DNA of 7,644 nt from Acidobacteria bacterium CG_4_9_14_3_um_filter_49_7 (GTDB lineage Bacteria; Acidobacteriota; Holophagae; Thermotomaculales; Thermotomaculaceae): contig PFTO01000135.1 of assembly GCA_002789615.1 (NCBI GenBank), positions 1-7,644 on the forward strand, read 5' to 3'. This document shows, piece by piece, positions 1 through 6,480 of the stretch (positions are counted from its first letter, which is position 1; each line of letters starts with the position of its first letter). A program made the position numbers and the translations under genes. Under the pieces are notes generated by a model, which had not been told where the DNA came from, did no database searches, and worked only from the letters and a program-made list of their open reading frames with translations.

Positions 1-29
1 TGGCTGACAATGAAAATGGAGTAGAAAAA

Positions 30-302
30 ATGAAAAGAAAGTCAAGTTTTCATATGCGGGCATATGTGTCCACTTATCTTGGATTTTCCGGACTGGGCAT
101 GGGGAAATTGTGTCTGTCTGGATATAGTGAGAAAGTGGGAATCCCGTTGAAACGGTTGATCAATCGTTTTGCACTGAATGGATATAAGGCAGTGGATACG
201 GAAACGATCAATGAGATTGCGGCAAAACTGAATACATCTTCTGCTGCGCTGATAGAATTGTTTTCAAGACCGCCTCAGGCAGACTGGAAGTTAAAGGAAT
301 AG
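30..302 (+). CDS. Small helical-domain protein, possibly the C-terminal part of a longer upstream gene
   Basis: The ORF encodes 90 aa of unknown function. The ATG at 30 has a GGAG at 18-21 with 8 nt spacing, which supports it as a start. However, the same frame stays open back to base 3 with no stop, so the real gene may begin outside the window and this may be its tail. No signal peptide or membrane segment is visible; the N-terminus is basic. Residues about 18-80 (from YLGFSGLGMGKL to AALIELF) have a two-repeat helical pattern: a glycine-rich lead, a helix ending in 'VGIPLKRLINRF', then 'ETINEIAAKLNTSSAALIELF'. From memory, this resembles a small helical domain found at the C-terminus of DUF4405-type and iron-sulfur membrane proteins of anaerobes (pattern G-GxxTLxExC...GI...L...G...TLxEIA...S..L...). 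That is a recollection, not a search. The gene ends in TAG 8 nt before the sensor kinase gene, so the two are probably cotranscribed. Confidence 0.55.
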   Translation: MKRKSSFHMRAYVSTYLGFSGLGMGKLCLSGYSEKVGIPLKRLINRFALNGYKAVDTETINEIAAKLNTSSAALIELFSRPPQADWKLKE

Positions 303-310
303 AGAAGGAC

Positions 311-625
311 ATGCCGGACAAAACAACACTGAAGGTACTCATTATTTCAATCGTTGCGGTCAATATAGGACTTCTTTTCTTTGTTGGCTACCGGCAATCT
401 GCACAGCGAAAAGCCTTCCTGTCATTGAGGAGTGAAGACGCGTTTCTTTTCCTTGAGGGGTTGAGTCACAACCTGGAAACATCTTCCAGGACCCAGGCTC
501 AATTAAAGAAACAGTTGGCTTTTCAGCTGGAAATCTCGGCTTCGGTTGTCATAGAGCAGTTGAAGCGGATTCGCTCTAATCCCGAAACGGCTGCCTCAAT
601 TATGAAACGTTTTCAATTATGGTAG
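311..625 (+). CDS. Sensor histidine kinase, N-terminal fragment (cut by an in-frame TAG)
   Basis: These 104 aa form the N-terminal part of a membrane sensor kinase. One transmembrane helix lies at residues about 7-27 (LKVLIISIVAVNIGLLFFVG). It is followed by an amphipathic, Gln/Leu-rich helical segment (about 30-100) that would start the extracytoplasmic sensor domain, as in single-Cache-like sensors. The reading frame stops at TAG 623-625. The next ORF starts on the adjacent base in the same frame and supplies the rest of the sensor, the second TM helix and the catalytic core, so the two ORFs are almost certainly one ancestral gene. The start is the ATG at 311; the purine-rich AAAGGA (293-298) and GAAGGA (304-309) stretches are the only ribosome-site candidates and neither is ideally spaced. 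On its own, this fragment would be a single-pass membrane peptide with no catalytic function. The alternative is that the TAG is an assembly error or is read through, giving a 626-residue kinase. Confidence 0.6.
   Translation: MPDKTTLKVLIISIVAVNIGLLFFVGYRQSAQRKAFLSLRSEDAFLFLEGLSHNLETSSRTQAQLKKQLAFQLEISASVVIEQLKRIRSNPETAASIMKRFQLW
623..625 (+). other. In-frame amber stop splitting the sensor kinase gene
   Basis: The codons read F-Q-L-W-TAG-M-V-I-L-D, with the TAG at 623-625 in the frame of both flanking ORFs. The following ATG (626-628) directly abuts the stop. A 5-nt direct repeat ATGGT flanks the site (619-623 and 626-630). Removing one 7-nt repeat period would break the frame, whereas removing the six bases TAGATG would give a seamless L-W-V-I-L-D. 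No Shine-Dalgarno-like sequence precedes 626, so expression of the downstream part would need reinitiation or readthrough. TAG is also the ordinary terminator of the upstream 30-302 gene, so general reassignment of UAG is not supported here. Confidence 0.85.
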
Positions 626-2191
626 ATGGTTATATTGGACAACAAGGGCAAGCTAATCTGGAGTTCTAAAGGTGGATTTGGTAGACAGGCAGACCCGAAA
701 GTCCTGAAGGTCTGTGATGGAAGCCTTCCCAGGTATGTAATCGGGCTTCGGGAGAATTATCAGAAAACGGGTTATCGTTTCGGATTGGTCAGTCATTTGC
801 CACAAGGCGGAGCTCTCGTCCTGATTATCGACGGAAACACGCTCCATCGGATTTTTGAACAAACAACCTTTTCTCATGTACTGGCCCATGTCAGCCGATA
901 TGAAGGCCTGGAATTTGTGCGTTTTGAGAGTCTGGAAGGGATTCTGTACGATTCTTCCGGTAAGGATGAACCCGAATCAATGATTCAGGCCGGGGATGAC
1001 CCTGAAATCGTGGAGGCCGTCTATGCCAACAATCCTTTTGTGCGGACAGTCTCCCTTGCAGGAAGGGAGGTCCTGGAAGTTATCTGGCCCGTATATGTTG
1101 ACAATTTGTTTCTGGGTGTGATCCGTGTGGGTTTATCCCTTTATTATGTGCGACTTCTGGACGACACAACGCTATGGTTGACATTGATTACGCTGGGCAT
1201 CATAGGGGTGCTGGATATGCTGTTTGTTCTGGCATGGCAGCGGGGCCGCCGGTTGAATCGGGAAGCACGGGAAAACCAGGCGATTCTGGAGCGCATCCAG
1301 GACGGTGTTTTGATTCGCCGTCCCGATGGGAGCTGGACAGGGAACGCAAGCGTCGTGAAATTGCTTGGAGAAAACCCGTGCAGTGATATTTGCGATGCTC
1401 CAGTGGGGTTGTCCCGTCTGAACCGGGGTAATCGGGTATTCCTTGTGTTGCGAAATCCCGTGGACGACACAGATATTTTTATCATACGGGATGTGACACT
1501 GGAGGACGCGGCTGATGAGAGTCGGGCCCGGGAAGAACGTCTGTTCTCAACCGGAAAACTGGCTTCCGCATTTGCTCACGAAATCCGCAACCCTCTGAAC
1601 ACCATTTCCATGATATTTCAGCAGGTGGAACACGCACCTTCGGTGCAGAACCCGGAAAAAGATTTGTTGCGGGTTGCAGAAGAAGAAGTTCGACGTCTGA
1701 ATGGTTTTATCGAAGAATTTATGAGAGTCGCGAAGGACCCCGAGATTCATCCTGAGGTGGATACCGTTTCTCCGTTACTTTTCCATTTGGCAGAATTGTA
1801 TCGTCCAAGGATGGAATCAGCCGGAATAAGATTTGATGTTGAAATCGATGATTCAATTACCCTATCTTATGACAGTGACCGGTTGAAAGGTGTCTTTGTC
1901 AATCTGCTGGAGAATGCCCTGGACTCAGGGGCACACCACCTTGTAATTAGAGGAATAAGAAATGGACGGTTCGCGGAAATTTCTCTTCAAGACGATGGAA
2001 GCGGTATGGAACCGGAACAGGTAGAACGAGTGTTTGATCTGTATTATACGACAAAGCAGAAGGGAACTGGGTTGGGGCTCGCTTATGTGCAGCGGGTAGT
2101 CTCGGCTCATGGCGGCTTTATTCAAGTTGAATCAACACCTGGAAGGGGAACCCGATTTTCTATTTTGTTGCCCCTGGAGGAGGAATCATGA
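626..2191 (+). CDS. Sensor histidine kinase, C-terminal part with complete catalytic core
   Basis: These 521 aa form the main body of a two-component sensor kinase that autophosphorylates on His and would pass the phosphate to the regulator encoded next. Residues 1-175 are the second half of an extracytoplasmic Cache-like sensor domain (VILDNKGKLIWSS near the start; VIWPVYVDNLFLGVIRVGLS at its end). A TM helix lies at about 183-205. A short PAS-like region follows (about 217-295, ILERIQDGVLIRRPDGSW). The HisKA H-box is LASAFAHEIRNPLNTI with H318. The ATPase domain shows the N-box NLLENALDSG (N426, N430), the G1 box DDGSGM (456-461) and the G2 box GTGLGL (480-485). All catalytic motifs are intact. 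Without the upstream fragment, the sensor half lacks its first membrane helix, so correct topology needs the 311-625 segment. The 3' end overlaps the regulator start by ATGA, and the regulator's strong GGAGGAGGA ribosome site (2176-2184) lies inside this gene. Confidence 0.92.
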   Translation: MVILDNKGKLIWSSKGGFGRQADPKVLKVCDGSLPRYVIGLRENYQKTGYRFGLVSHLPQGGALVLIIDGNTLHRIFEQTTFSHVLAHVSRYEGLEFVRFESLEGILYDSSGKDEPESMIQAGDDPEIVEAVYANNPFVRTVSLAGREVLEVIWPVYVDNLFLGVIRVGLSLYYVRLLDDTTLWLTLITLGIIGVLDMLFVLAWQRGRRLNREARENQAILERIQDGVLIRRPDGSWTGNASVVKLLGENPCSDICDAPVGLSRLNRGNRVFLVLRNPVDDTDIFIIRDVTLEDAADESRAREERLFSTGKLASAFAHEIRNPLNTISMIFQQVEHAPSVQNPEKDLLRVAEEEVRRLNGFIEEFMRVAKDPEIHPEVDTVSPLLFHLAELYRPRMESAGIRFDVEIDDSITLSYDSDRLKGVFVNLLENALDSGAHHLVIRGIRNGRFAEISLQDDGSGMEPEQVERVFDLYYTTKQKGTGLGLAYVQRVVSAHGGFIQVESTPGRGTRFSILLPLEEES

Positions 2192-3555
2192 GTTTTCGAA
2201 TACTGGTTGTGGACGACGAGACAGCCCAGCGTTCCGTATTGTCCCGTTTCCTTGAATCAGAAGGATATACTGTGGACCAGGCAGAAAGCGCTGAAAAAGC
2301 TCTCCGTCAACTGGAAAATGAGTCGGTGGACCTGATTATTTCTGACATGAAAATGGCCGGTATGTCCGGACTCGAGCTCTTGAAGCAGGTTCGGGAGAAG
2401 AACCCTTTGATTCCTTTTCTGATGATAACTGCCTTCAGCAATGTTTCCGATGCTGTCGATGTGTTGAAGTCGGGGGCAAGCGACTATCTGACAAAGCCGG
2501 TCAACCTTTCTGAATTGTCCATCCGGTTGACGAAGGAACTGGACCGCAAAGTGATCATGGAGGAAAACCGAAATCTTCGTGAGGAAGTGCTTGCCCACAG
2601 TACAGGTGAAACGATGGTTACCAGCAGCCCCAGAATGAATAGCATACTCAATACTGCAGCGAGAGCGGCTCGAACAGATGTGCCTGTATTGATCCTGGGG
2701 GAAAGTGGAACCGGTAAAGAATTGCTTGCAAGAACAATTCATTCCCTGAGTCCCAGGCGTCCGAAACCGTTTGTGCCGGTAAACTGTGCCTCGTTGAATG
2801 TGGGTGTTCTGGAGAGCGAATTATTTGGACACGAAAAGGGGGCATTCACAGGGGCCGCGTCAGTGCGTACCGGGCGTTTTGAGACCGCGTCTGGTGGTAG
2901 TCTATTTCTGGATGAAATCGGGGATGTGCCTATGGAAGTACAGGTGAAACTTCTTCGTGTATTACAGGAAAAGGAAATCGAACGGGTAGGCGGAAACAAG
3001 CGTGTACCGGTTGATTTCCGCTTGATCTGCGCGACAAATCGGAGTCTTGAAGAAGCTATGGAAAACGGTCAGTTTCGTGAAGATTTATTTTATCGAATCA
3101 ATGTTGTGACTCTGAGTATTCCACCTCTTCGGGAACGAAAAGAAGATTTGCCTGGATTGATCGAACATTTTCTGAAATCCTGGACACATCAGTATGGCAT
3201 TTCTGTTCAGGGTTTTTCCCCACAGGTATACAGAAAACTTCTGCAGTACAACTATCCGGGAAATATTCGGCAATTGAACAACATTATTCAACGTGCGGTG
3301 GTTTTGTCCAGGGGAGATTCAATCGACAGCATTGAACTGGAGATACCTGAATCTGACGCTAAGAGAGATTGGGAGATGTTCGGAACATTGCCGGAAGCCG
3401 TCAGCAACCTGGAAAGGCAGATGATCCTGCAGGCGCTTGAGGAAAGCAATGGCGTTCAGCTCCGCGCGGCGAAGGCTTTGGGAATCAGCGAGCGTAATCT
3501 CCGGTACAAAATGGAGAAACACAAAATCCAGGGGAGGGGAGACCGAAAACGATGA
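2188..3555 (+). CDS. NtrC-family sigma-54-dependent response regulator
   Basis: This 455-aa cytoplasmic transcription activator is the cognate partner of the adjacent kinase. The receiver domain (1-120) has acidic residues D9/D10, phospho-acceptor D53 (ISDMKMAG), T81 and K103. The AAA+ domain (about 145-370) has Walker A GESGTGKE (171-178), the sigma-54 contact loop GAFTGA (218-223), Walker B SLFLDEIG (D242/E243), the ATNR sensor I region (282-285) and the arginine-finger segment FREDLFYRI (296-304). The sensor II motif is YPGNIRQLNN (356-365), with Gln where most relatives have Glu after the conserved Arg. A Fis-type helix-turn-helix lies at about 410-446 (ILQALEES...AAKALGISERNLRYKMEKHKI). 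Length and domain order are typical of the NtrC/ZraR/AtoC group. Start choice is well supported by GGAGGAGGA at 2176-2184. I see no properly spaced -24/-12 promoter in the window, so its target genes are not identified here. The stop overlaps the next gene by ATGA. Confidence 0.97.
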   Translation: MSFRILVVDDETAQRSVLSRFLESEGYTVDQAESAEKALRQLENESVDLIISDMKMAGMSGLELLKQVREKNPLIPFLMITAFSNVSDAVDVLKSGASDYLTKPVNLSELSIRLTKELDRKVIMEENRNLREEVLAHSTGETMVTSSPRMNSILNTAARAARTDVPVLILGESGTGKELLARTIHSLSPRRPKPFVPVNCASLNVGVLESELFGHEKGAFTGAASVRTGRFETASGGSLFLDEIGDVPMEVQVKLLRVLQEKEIERVGGNKRVPVDFRLICATNRSLEEAMENGQFREDLFYRINVVTLSIPPLRERKEDLPGLIEHFLKSWTHQYGISVQGFSPQVYRKLLQYNYPGNIRQLNNIIQRAVVLSRGDSIDSIELEIPESDAKRDWEMFGTLPEAVSNLERQMILQALEESNGVQLRAAKALGISERNLRYKMEKHKIQGRGDRKR

Positions 3556-4001
3556 AGAATATATTACTCTGTCTATGGGTCGCGGTGTGTTTCCAGGGGA
3601 TGCCCGCGGAAAAAATCCTTAAGTATAATCCGGATACGGTTCGCACTTTTTCAGGAACAATCGTGAAAGTGGACAAAGTACATTGGTACGGGAAGAAAGA
3701 GAATCTGTTGTTTGTAATTGCCCCTGAGGGGAATGCCCCGTCAATCCTGGTAGATGGGGGATTATCCAGTCTTTACAAGAAAAAACCAAAAGCGGGGAAT
3801 CAGATTGGAATAACCGGTTCGTTTGTCAAAACTGATAAACAGGAAATTGTCCTTTCCCTGTCAGTCAAAACAGATGGCAAGGTTATTGAGGTACGCCTTG
3901 AAAACGGAGTACCGATCTGGATTTCGAACGCAAAGAAAGGAAAGGCGGGAAAGGGCCGCAGGTCCTTCATATATCGACGGATGAGACGTGGACGGCACTG
4001 A
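3552..4001 (+). CDS. Secreted OB-fold-like small protein, cotranscribed with the two-component system
   Basis: This 149-aa protein has a signal peptide (MKNILLCLWVAVCFQGMPA, cleavage likely after about residue 19), so it probably acts in the periplasm. The mature part starts KYNPDTVRTFSGTIVKVDKV, then has beta strands LLFVIAPEG, the turn KKKPKAGNQIGITGSFV and EIVLSLSV. It ends in VIEVRLENGVPIW (about 111-123) and a strongly basic tail rich in Lys, Arg and Gly. From memory, 'YxPxT...GTV..V' followed by 'G..V.VTGS' and 'LRdenGiPlW' plus a Gly/Arg tail marks a family of small periplasmic OB-fold proteins. These are often encoded with metal- or envelope-responsive two-component systems and are sometimes mislabelled DNA-binding. 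The 'LGPxWY' segment I would expect is replaced here by VDGGLSSLYK, so this is a divergent member. The ribosome site is the GGGGAGGGGAG run (3531-3541); the ATGA overlap with the regulator argues for coupled translation. Function is not established. Confidence 0.85.
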   Translation: MKNILLCLWVAVCFQGMPAEKILKYNPDTVRTFSGTIVKVDKVHWYGKKENLLFVIAPEGNAPSILVDGGLSSLYKKKPKAGNQIGITGSFVKTDKQEIVLSLSVKTDGKVIEVRLENGVPIWISNAKKGKAGKGRRSFIYRRMRRGRH

Positions 4002-4124
4002 TGTTGATTGCTCTAGGTACGGGCAGTGCAAGTGCAAGTGCCAGTGAGGAAAGATAGAGAATCTCGTGTTTCCGTTTGTTGCATGTCGCAATTGACAAAT
4101 AAGGCTTCGACTTTATGCTGTACC
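4002..4124. other. Convergent intergenic segment without a clear terminator
   Basis: These 123 nt lie between the 3' ends of the plus-strand operon and the minus-strand patatin gene, where a bidirectional terminator would be expected. I found no GC-rich stem followed by a T-run on either strand. The best stem pairs GGCA at 4022-4025 with TGCC at 4039-4042, with an inner TGC/GCA pairing and a bulge, and has no T-tract. An 18-codon ORF (4001-4057, TGATG overlap with the OB-fold gene) is present but has little support as a gene. Confidence 0.5.
4023..4046. repeat. Short tandem hexamer repeat, four units
   Basis: Four consecutive hexamers read GCAGTG, CAAGTG, CAAGTG and CCAGTG. Two are identical and the outer two each differ at one or two positions. 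The tract lies in the convergent intergenic segment 22 nt past the OB-fold gene. Read on the minus strand it contains TGGCAC followed by TTGCA units, which mimics a sigma-54 promoter but with the wrong spacing. Confidence 0.6.
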
Positions 4125-6344
4125 TCAAAAAATCTGGCCCAGCGAAAGAAAGAAGAGGTCGCTGCCGTCGTCACTGCGGCCGTAACCAATATAAACCGCT
4201 CCGATCAGAGTCCGGGAGCCGATGAAAAGTGAAGCCGAGTAATTGAGAGTGTTTTTTCTGAAACTGTCTTCGTTCAGCCATGTGCTTCCCGTTTCCAATG
4301 AGCCGCCTGCGTAGAATTTAAACCCGAAGGCACGGATCGGCAGGTCCCGGTAGTACACTGTACTGGCGAAGGCTTTGCTGTCCCCATTGAGACGTCCCGG
4401 CTGGAAGCCGGAAAGATGAAAGATTCCGCCAAGGCGGAAATTGTCATAAAAAGGTAAGGCGCTTCCCAGACTGTCTCCATATTCCCCTGTGAAAATCAAG
4501 GTATTGGCCCCAAATGAGATGACTTTTTCGAACCGCAGATCCAGCTTTTTATAGGAAAGGTCAGAGCCCATTGAAAATGAACTTCTAAAGAGATGGAAGT
4601 GTCCGGCACCGCCTCTTGTCGGAAAATAAGGGTCGTCCAATTGATCATAGTCAAAGCGGAAGAGGTATCCCGCAATGTTCACATCTTGGCCGGACTCGTC
4701 AGAATTGTTTTGAAATACGGGAAACGGGGAAGTGCTTCCCCATTTTCTTGTTGCCCCGACCATGGCGGCACCCCAGTTGCCGAATTGTCGCCCGGCAAAA
4801 ATGCCGGTGTTGAACATTCTGACATCATATTTATGCCATCCGTCCGAGGATCTGTATACGTCAAGAATTCCACTGCTGAATTCCATATACGGGAGAACGG
4901 CCCATCGTCCCGCTGCGTCAATGGGCTGAAAGAATTCTGTTCTGAGACGGCGCGTGCGACCCATCTGCATCTCGTTTTTCCATTCTCCACCGAGGCTGTT
5001 GACCTCGGTCATTGTATGGGCAAACAGGACATCAAACCGGCTGTCCCCCTGGAGATCGTCCGAGAGCCTCAACCCGCCCTGTAGAAACTGGGTCCCCCAT
5101 GGTTTGCTTTTTGTATGAATGAGAAGACCGTTCCTGTCGTCGACATTGACCCATTCAAAGCTGACAGATTCGAAAGCCCCAATCTGGTAAATGCGGTCCA
5201 GGTCCCGCTGAAGAGTGTTGAGATCCAGGGGTTTCCCGGCTTTTGTTTTGATCCTGCTGAGGAGGACTTTGGGTGCCAGCCTGGATTTATCCGAGACATT
5301 GACAAAATCTACTGTTTGTCTGGTCATCTGAGCTTTCCTGAGGTGCTGCAGGAACATGGAGTATTGCTTTTCAGGGATAGAGAGTTTTCGCAGTGCGGCG
5401 ATATGGGACAGGGCGGCTCGTTTACCGGGTTCAATTGCCTGGGTCATGTGGGCGAAGTCCGATGCGGCCATCTCACCCAGTTCGGGTTTGATGTAGATGT
5501 CTCCATCCTTCAATAGGGCGAGCTGGGTCTTTTCATCCTTCAGCAGCATGATGGTGATCATTTGCTGGGAAACTGCCAATGCCGAGTTCAGCCGCTTTTT
5601 CGGAAACAGGCCTTTTGCCACATTTACTGCAATGATAACGTCCACGTGCATTTGCTGCTTCATAACATCCACCGGCAGGTTTCGCACCAGGCCGCCGTCC
5701 ACCAGGAGTTGACTGTCCCGATCAAAAGGGGCAATGGCACCGGGTACAGACATGCTGGCGCGAAGCGCATCCGCAAGGTTACCATGGGATAACACAACCA
5801 TATCTCCTGTCGTCAGGTCAGTGGCCACAGCTCGAAAGGGGATGCGGAGACGATTGAAGTCCCGGGTGCCGCCATTTCTTAAGAGTGCCCGATGGAGGAG
5901 AAAGCTGATTTTTCTCCCTGCGCTGAGCCCCGTGGGCATCATGAGCTTTCCATTTTTCAGCCCAATCTCCAGGTTGGGAAGATATTTTCCATTGTCCTGT
6001 TTCCGGCGCCAGGAAAGGTAATTTCTGTCAGGAGAGTCCTGAAATATTTTTTCCCAGTTGGTACTTAAAAGCAGATGTTGAATCTCATCCGGGCTCATGC
6101 CGCTTGCGTACAATCCCCCCGCAAGTGCCCCGCCGGAAGTGCCAACAATGGCGTCTATCGGAATATGCAATTCTTCCAGTACCTTCAGGACGCCAATGTG
6201 GGCAGCGCCCCGAGCCCCGCCGCCGCTCAGGACCAGGCCAACTCTTGGCCGGGTCTTCACGGTTGAATCTGCGGCATTTGAGATCGAATATACTGGAATG
6301 GTAAATATCAGAACGAACAGAATGTGGACAAATAATGTTTTCAC
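4125..6344 (-). CDS. Patatin-like phospholipase fused to POTRA and outer-membrane beta-barrel (PlpD-like)
   Basis: This 739-aa protein has a signal peptide (VKTLFVHILFVLIFTIPVYS..., cleavage probably near ISNAA at 21-25). It is followed by a patatin lipase domain (about 34-330) with oxyanion loop GGGARG (41-46), nucleophile motif GTSGG (S70) and the DGG motif with D217, giving the Ser-Asp dyad. A POTRA-like segment (about 345-413) contains LLSRIKTKAGKPLDLNTLQRDL and YQIGAFESV. The rest (about 414-739) is a BamA/FhaC-type 16-strand-like barrel ending in GQIF, with the terminal Phe typical of Bam substrates. This is the architecture of type Vd autotransporters such as PlpD, and of related intact patatin-barrel proteins; whether the lipase is released is not visible. 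The GTG start at 6344 is chosen because GGAG (6351-6354) lies 6 nt upstream and the signal peptide begins there. The frame stays open 65 codons further up, to an ATG at 6539 inside the neighbouring gene, but that extension lacks a signal-peptide start. It probably acts on phospholipids at the outer membrane or outside the cell. Confidence 0.95.
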   Translation of the reverse strand: MKTLFVHILFVLIFTIPVYSISNAADSTVKTRPRVGLVLSGGGARGAAHIGVLKVLEELHIPIDAIVGTSGGALAGGLYASGMSPDEIQHLLLSTNWEKIFQDSPDRNYLSWRRKQDNGKYLPNLEIGLKNGKLMMPTGLSAGRKISFLLHRALLRNGGTRDFNRLRIPFRAVATDLTTGDMVVLSHGNLADALRASMSVPGAIAPFDRDSQLLVDGGLVRNLPVDVMKQQMHVDVIIAVNVAKGLFPKKRLNSALAVSQQMITIMLLKDEKTQLALLKDGDIYIKPELGEMAASDFAHMTQAIEPGKRAALSHIAALRKLSIPEKQYSMFLQHLRKAQMTRQTVDFVNVSDKSRLAPKVLLSRIKTKAGKPLDLNTLQRDLDRIYQIGAFESVSFEWVNVDDRNGLLIHTKSKPWGTQFLQGGLRLSDDLQGDSRFDVLFAHTMTEVNSLGGEWKNEMQMGRTRRLRTEFFQPIDAAGRWAVLPYMEFSSGILDVYRSSDGWHKYDVRMFNTGIFAGRQFGNWGAAMVGATRKWGSTSPFPVFQNNSDESGQDVNIAGYLFRFDYDQLDDPYFPTRGGAGHFHLFRSSFSMGSDLSYKKLDLRFEKVISFGANTLIFTGEYGDSLGSALPFYDNFRLGGIFHLSGFQPGRLNGDSKAFASTVYYRDLPIRAFGFKFYAGGSLETGSTWLNEDSFRKNTLNYSASLFIGSRTLIGAVYIGYGRSDDGSDLFFLSLGQIF

Positions 6345-6350
6345 CGGACA

Positions 6351-6354
6351 CTCC
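6351..6354 (-). promoter_or_regulatory. Ribosome binding site deciding the patatin gene start
   Basis: On the minus strand, GGAG is followed by TGTCCG and then GTG at 6344-6342. The 6-nt spacing and the immediately following hydrophobic signal peptide favour this GTG over any upstream ATG in the same frame. Confidence 0.7.
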
Positions 6355-6379
6355 GAAGTTTTTCTAATAGCAAATACTA

Positions 6380-6388
6380 ATTGTAGCA
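6380..6388 (-). promoter_or_regulatory. Candidate extended -10 promoter for the patatin gene
   Basis: The minus strand reads TGCTACAAT: TACAAT at 6385-6380 preceded by a TGn extension (6388-6386). No good -35 hexamer sits 16-18 nt upstream, which is tolerated by extended -10 promoters of sigma-70 type. Transcription would start near 6373, leaving a leader of roughly 30 nt before the GTG at 6344. It lies in the 136-nt gap after the DUF2490-like gene, so the patatin gene may be transcribed separately as well as from the upstream genes. Sequence inspection only. Confidence 0.4.
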
Positions 6389-6480
6389 TAAAGCGATTTC
6401 CGGAACTGTGAACGGGGGCACGACATCTTTCTTTGATTATTCTTCCGGGATAAAAATCTCTATTCCCCATCCAGGCAAAA

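Noticed and set aside
51..66. Two CATATG palindromes separated by four bases
   Set aside because: They fall inside a coding region, are short, and have no further copies or flanking symmetry to suggest an operator.
2257..2742. 161-codon minus-strand ORF opposite the response regulator
   Set aside because: It is antisense to the strongly conserved receiver and AAA+ domains and shows no domain signature or leader of its own.
4027..4043. Sigma-54 promoter on the minus strand
   Set aside because: The GG-to-GC spacing is 11 bases rather than 10, and it would only transcribe antisense to the operon's 3' end; it arises from the hexamer repeat.
4593..5084. 163-codon plus-strand ORF opposite the patatin barrel
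   Set aside because: It lies wholly within the well-supported minus-strand barrel coding sequence and has low-complexity, Cys/Arg/Pro-scattered composition typical of shadow frames.
6391..6480. Intrinsic terminator after the DUF2490-like gene
   Set aside because: Only a weak GGGA/TCCC pairing across GAATAGAGATTTTTA is visible, without a proper stem followed by a T-run.
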